A DNA stretch of 60,350 nt, from the NCBI GenBank assembly GCA_016839995.1, contig JAEOTD010000055.1, forward strand, positions 1 through 60,350, given 5' to 3'. Position numbers and translations under genes: made by a program. The notes under the pieces are model-generated. The model was not told where the DNA came from. It made no database searches and saw only the letters and a list, made by a program, of their open reading frames with translations. Positions 58,972 to 60,350 of the stretch are shown in pieces; within the stretch, counting starts at the first letter, position 1, and each line of letters starts with the position of its first letter. The stretch is from Candidatus Hermodarchaeota archaeon. Lineage in GTDB: Archaea > Asgardarchaeota > Hermodarchaeia > Hermodarchaeales > Hermodarchaeaceae.

Positions 58972-60189
58972 TTACTTCTTCGAAGACTCCTTCTTGGTTT
59001 TCGTAGTCTTAGCCTTAGACTCCTTGGACTTTGACTTCGTTGCCTTCTTAGTCGATTTCTCGGTCTTGGTCTTCGTGGAAGCTTTGGCCTTAGTCTTGGG
59101 TTTTGCCTCAGCCTTCGCCTTTTTGGGTTCAGCTTTCTTCTTCGGCTTTACCTCAGTTTTCGCCTTCTCTTTCTTCGCTTTTTCTTTCGGCTTAGCTTTG
59201 GCTTTAGGTTTCGGTTCTGCTTTTGCCTTGGCCTTGGGCTTAGCTTCAGCTTTTTCTTTCTTCGTTTTAGGCTTAGCCTTCGGTTTCTCCTCAGTGACTT
59301 CTTTCTTTTTCTTCACTTTGGGCTTCTCGGCTTCCTTCTTAGGTTTAGCCTTGGGTTTCGTCTTCGGCTTTTCAGGTTCTTTGGGTGCCGGTTTCTCTTC
59401 CGGTGGAGGAACCTCCTCCGGCACCGGCGCGGGTGACACAGGAACTTCTGGCTCCACCGAATCAGGCACCGGTTCAGCACCCTCATCGACGAACTCTTCG
59501 ATTGGTGGCGCTTCTTCAATCGGCAGTTCCTCTTCAATCACTTCGATGTCAGCAGCTTCAGGAGCAGGGGCAGGCATGGGTTGCACTTCCACTTCCCGAT
59601 GCATAATGACAGGGCGATCCGGAGCAATGGCATCCGGTAACATAATTCGTACTTGGATCCCCAACACGCCAGGTTTCATAATTGCAAAAGCCCAGCCATG
59701 ACTCACAGCAGTTCGAATCGGTTCCCCAGTTTTTGCCACAAAGCCACTACGGAATTTCTGATACCGCGCTCGTCGACTGGTCAGCTTCCCCGCGATGGCG
59801 ATTTCTACACCCTTTGCTCCAGCACCAATGATGCGACGAAGGACACCATAGGCGGCACGCCGGAAGTGGTCACCCCGTTCAAGTCGTTGTGCCAATCTTT
59901 CAGCCATAATGGAGCCGTTGAGTTCAGGAACTTCGACTTCACTAACTTCAATTTGTGGTGTTTCTAATCCGAAATCGTGTTCGAGGGTTTCAGTTAACTC
60001 GCGCACCGTTGTGCCGCGGCGACCAATGACCATACCCGGGCGTGCTGCATAGACAACTACGCGCATACCTAGCGGGGTCTTTTGGAGGTCTACACCAGCA
60101 TAGCCGGCACGCCGAAGCTCCTGGCGTAAATAGTCATTCACTTTCACCTTCAGCAATCCACGATTGATAAAATGATCTTCCGCTGGCAT
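58972..60189 (-). CDS. rps3: Ribosomal protein uS3 with very long Lys/Ala/Pro-rich tail
   Basis: A small-subunit protein with KH and C-terminal domains. FINRGLLKVKVNDYLRQELRRAGYAGVDLQKTPLGMRVVVYAARPGMVIGRRGTTVRELTE and RRIIGAGAKGVEIAIAGKLTSRRARYQKFRSGFVAKTGEP form the core (to about residue 205). Then come an acidic Pro/Glu-rich stretch and an extended Lys/Ala/Pro tail to residue 405. The tail makes up half the protein. Confidence 0.95.
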   Translation of the reverse strand: MPAEDHFINRGLLKVKVNDYLRQELRRAGYAGVDLQKTPLGMRVVVYAARPGMVIGRRGTTVRELTETLEHDFGLETPQIEVSEVEVPELNGSIMAERLAQRLERGDHFRRAAYGVLRRIIGAGAKGVEIAIAGKLTSRRARYQKFRSGFVAKTGEPIRTAVSHGWAFAIMKPGVLGIQVRIMLPDAIAPDRPVIMHREVEVQPMPAPAPEAADIEVIEEELPIEEAPPIEEFVDEGAEPVPDSVEPEVPVSPAPVPEEVPPPEEKPAPKEPEKPKTKPKAKPKKEAEKPKVKKKKEVTEEKPKAKPKTKKEKAEAKPKAKAKAEPKPKAKAKPKEKAKKEKAKTEVKPKKKAEPKKAKAEAKPKTKAKASTKTKTEKSTKKATKSKSKESKAKTTKTKKESSKK

Positions 60190-60191
60190 TT

Positions 60192-60350
60192 TTACTCCTC
60201 CGTTAATACAACCTCAACATGCACCAATTGCTCATCGTACTTGGTTGACCGTCCACGAGCACGTTCTATGTAGCGTTTATTGATACGACCCGGATACGCA
60301 GAAATGTGGGTCACACGAAGCCGGTCAAGGTCCAATCCCTTGTAATCTGC
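60192..60350 (-). CDS. rpl22: Ribosomal protein uL22, C-terminal part (5' end outside window)
   Basis: A partial frame entering from the right edge and ending in TAA at 60192-60194. The visible ~52 residues, LRVTHISAYPGRINKRYIERARGRSTKYDEQLVHVEVVLTE, are the C-terminus of archaeal uL22, upstream of uS3 as expected. Confidence 0.93.
   Translation of the reverse strand, partial: ADYKGLDLDRLRVTHISAYPGRINKRYIERARGRSTKYDEQLVHVEVVLTEE

Noticed and set aside
58994..59701. 235-residue plus-strand frame opposite uS3
   Set aside because: It is the antisense shadow of the Lys/Ala/Pro-rich uS3 tail, giving a Phe/Gly/Ala-rich product with no family features.
59701..59730. A T-arm-like GTTCGAATC in the uS3 gene
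   Set aside because: There is no acceptor, D or anticodon stem around it; it is coding sequence of uS3.
1..60350. CRISPR arrays, insertion sequences, prophage or toxin-antitoxin loci
   Set aside because: I saw no spaced direct repeats, transposase motifs or terminal inverted repeats. The PIN gene is a conserved rRNA-processing type next to aIF2 gamma and has no antitoxin partner.

Overview
This window is archaeal. Its translation, transcription and RNA-processing genes are of the archaeal/eukaryotic type: eL8, eL14, eL15, eL18, eL19, eL24, eL32, eL43, eS1, eS4, eS6, eS24, eS28, eS31, aIF2 gamma, aIF5B, Rpo3/7/10, Spt4, the exosome, proteasome alpha, RNase P proteins, KEOPS and Cbf5. Lipid metabolism follows the archaeal mevalonate route through phosphomevalonate dehydratase. 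Kae1 and Bud32 are separate genes, and many ribosomal proteins carry long Lys/Ala/Pro-rich tails. This, with a BHB-type intron in cbf5 (known from Crenarchaeota), fits a TACK/Asgard-grade archaeon better than a classical euryarchaeon, but the placement is inference. No mobile elements, CRISPR arrays or rRNA genes were seen.

Layout: 1-7.1 kb holds the end of a CARF-like protein, comB, a lipid head-group pair (nucleotidyltransferase and CDP-alcohol phosphatidyltransferase), Sua5, a THUMP protein, Cgi121 and an ECF transporter core (T, A, A). 7.1-13.6 kb is the exosome/proteasome superoperon: psmA, SBDS, rrp4, rrp41, rrp42, eL43, Brix, pcc1, pfdB, DHH. 13.7-16.9 kb has a small membrane protein, a JAMM protease and an eL15/RNase P operon. 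17-21.7 kb has a 2-hydroxyacid dehydrogenase, a YchF-type GTPase, a DUF2095-like protein, a radical SAM protein and an unknown 94-aa protein. 22-31.4 kb is a long minus-strand information block: eS6, aIF2 gamma, PIN, Rpo7, Spt4, dephospho-CoA kinase, eS24, eS31, Kae1, Bud32, Ham1, uS15, RecJ-like and eS1. 31.5-35.2 kb has aIF5B, a divergent NDK, eL24, eS28 and eL8. 35.3-40.4 kb is an isoprenoid operon. 40.5-45.5 kb is the uS13-uS4-uS11-Rpo3-eL18-uL13-uS9-Rpo10-uS2 operon. An intron-containing tRNA-Ser follows, then cbf5 through uL22, which is the spc/S10 cluster with secY, adk, cmk and an unusual inserted Hsp20 gene.

Working together: Sua5, Kae1, Bud32, Cgi121 and Pcc1 make up the t6A-tRNA machinery. 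Psm/Rrp/SBDS/Brix/RNase P genes cover RNA and protein turnover and ribosome assembly. The MVK-AMPD-PMDh-IDI genes supply isoprenoid precursors.

Most notable: (1) cbf5 is split by a 41-nt bulge-helix-bulge intron. (2) Three information genes (cbf5, Rpo7, eS31) have no ATG/GTG/TTG at their conserved N-terminus but have well-placed Shine-Dalgarno sequences before CTG, ATC and ACG. eS31 and the first half of cbf5 are missed by ordinary gene calling, and Rpo7 is called 10 residues short.
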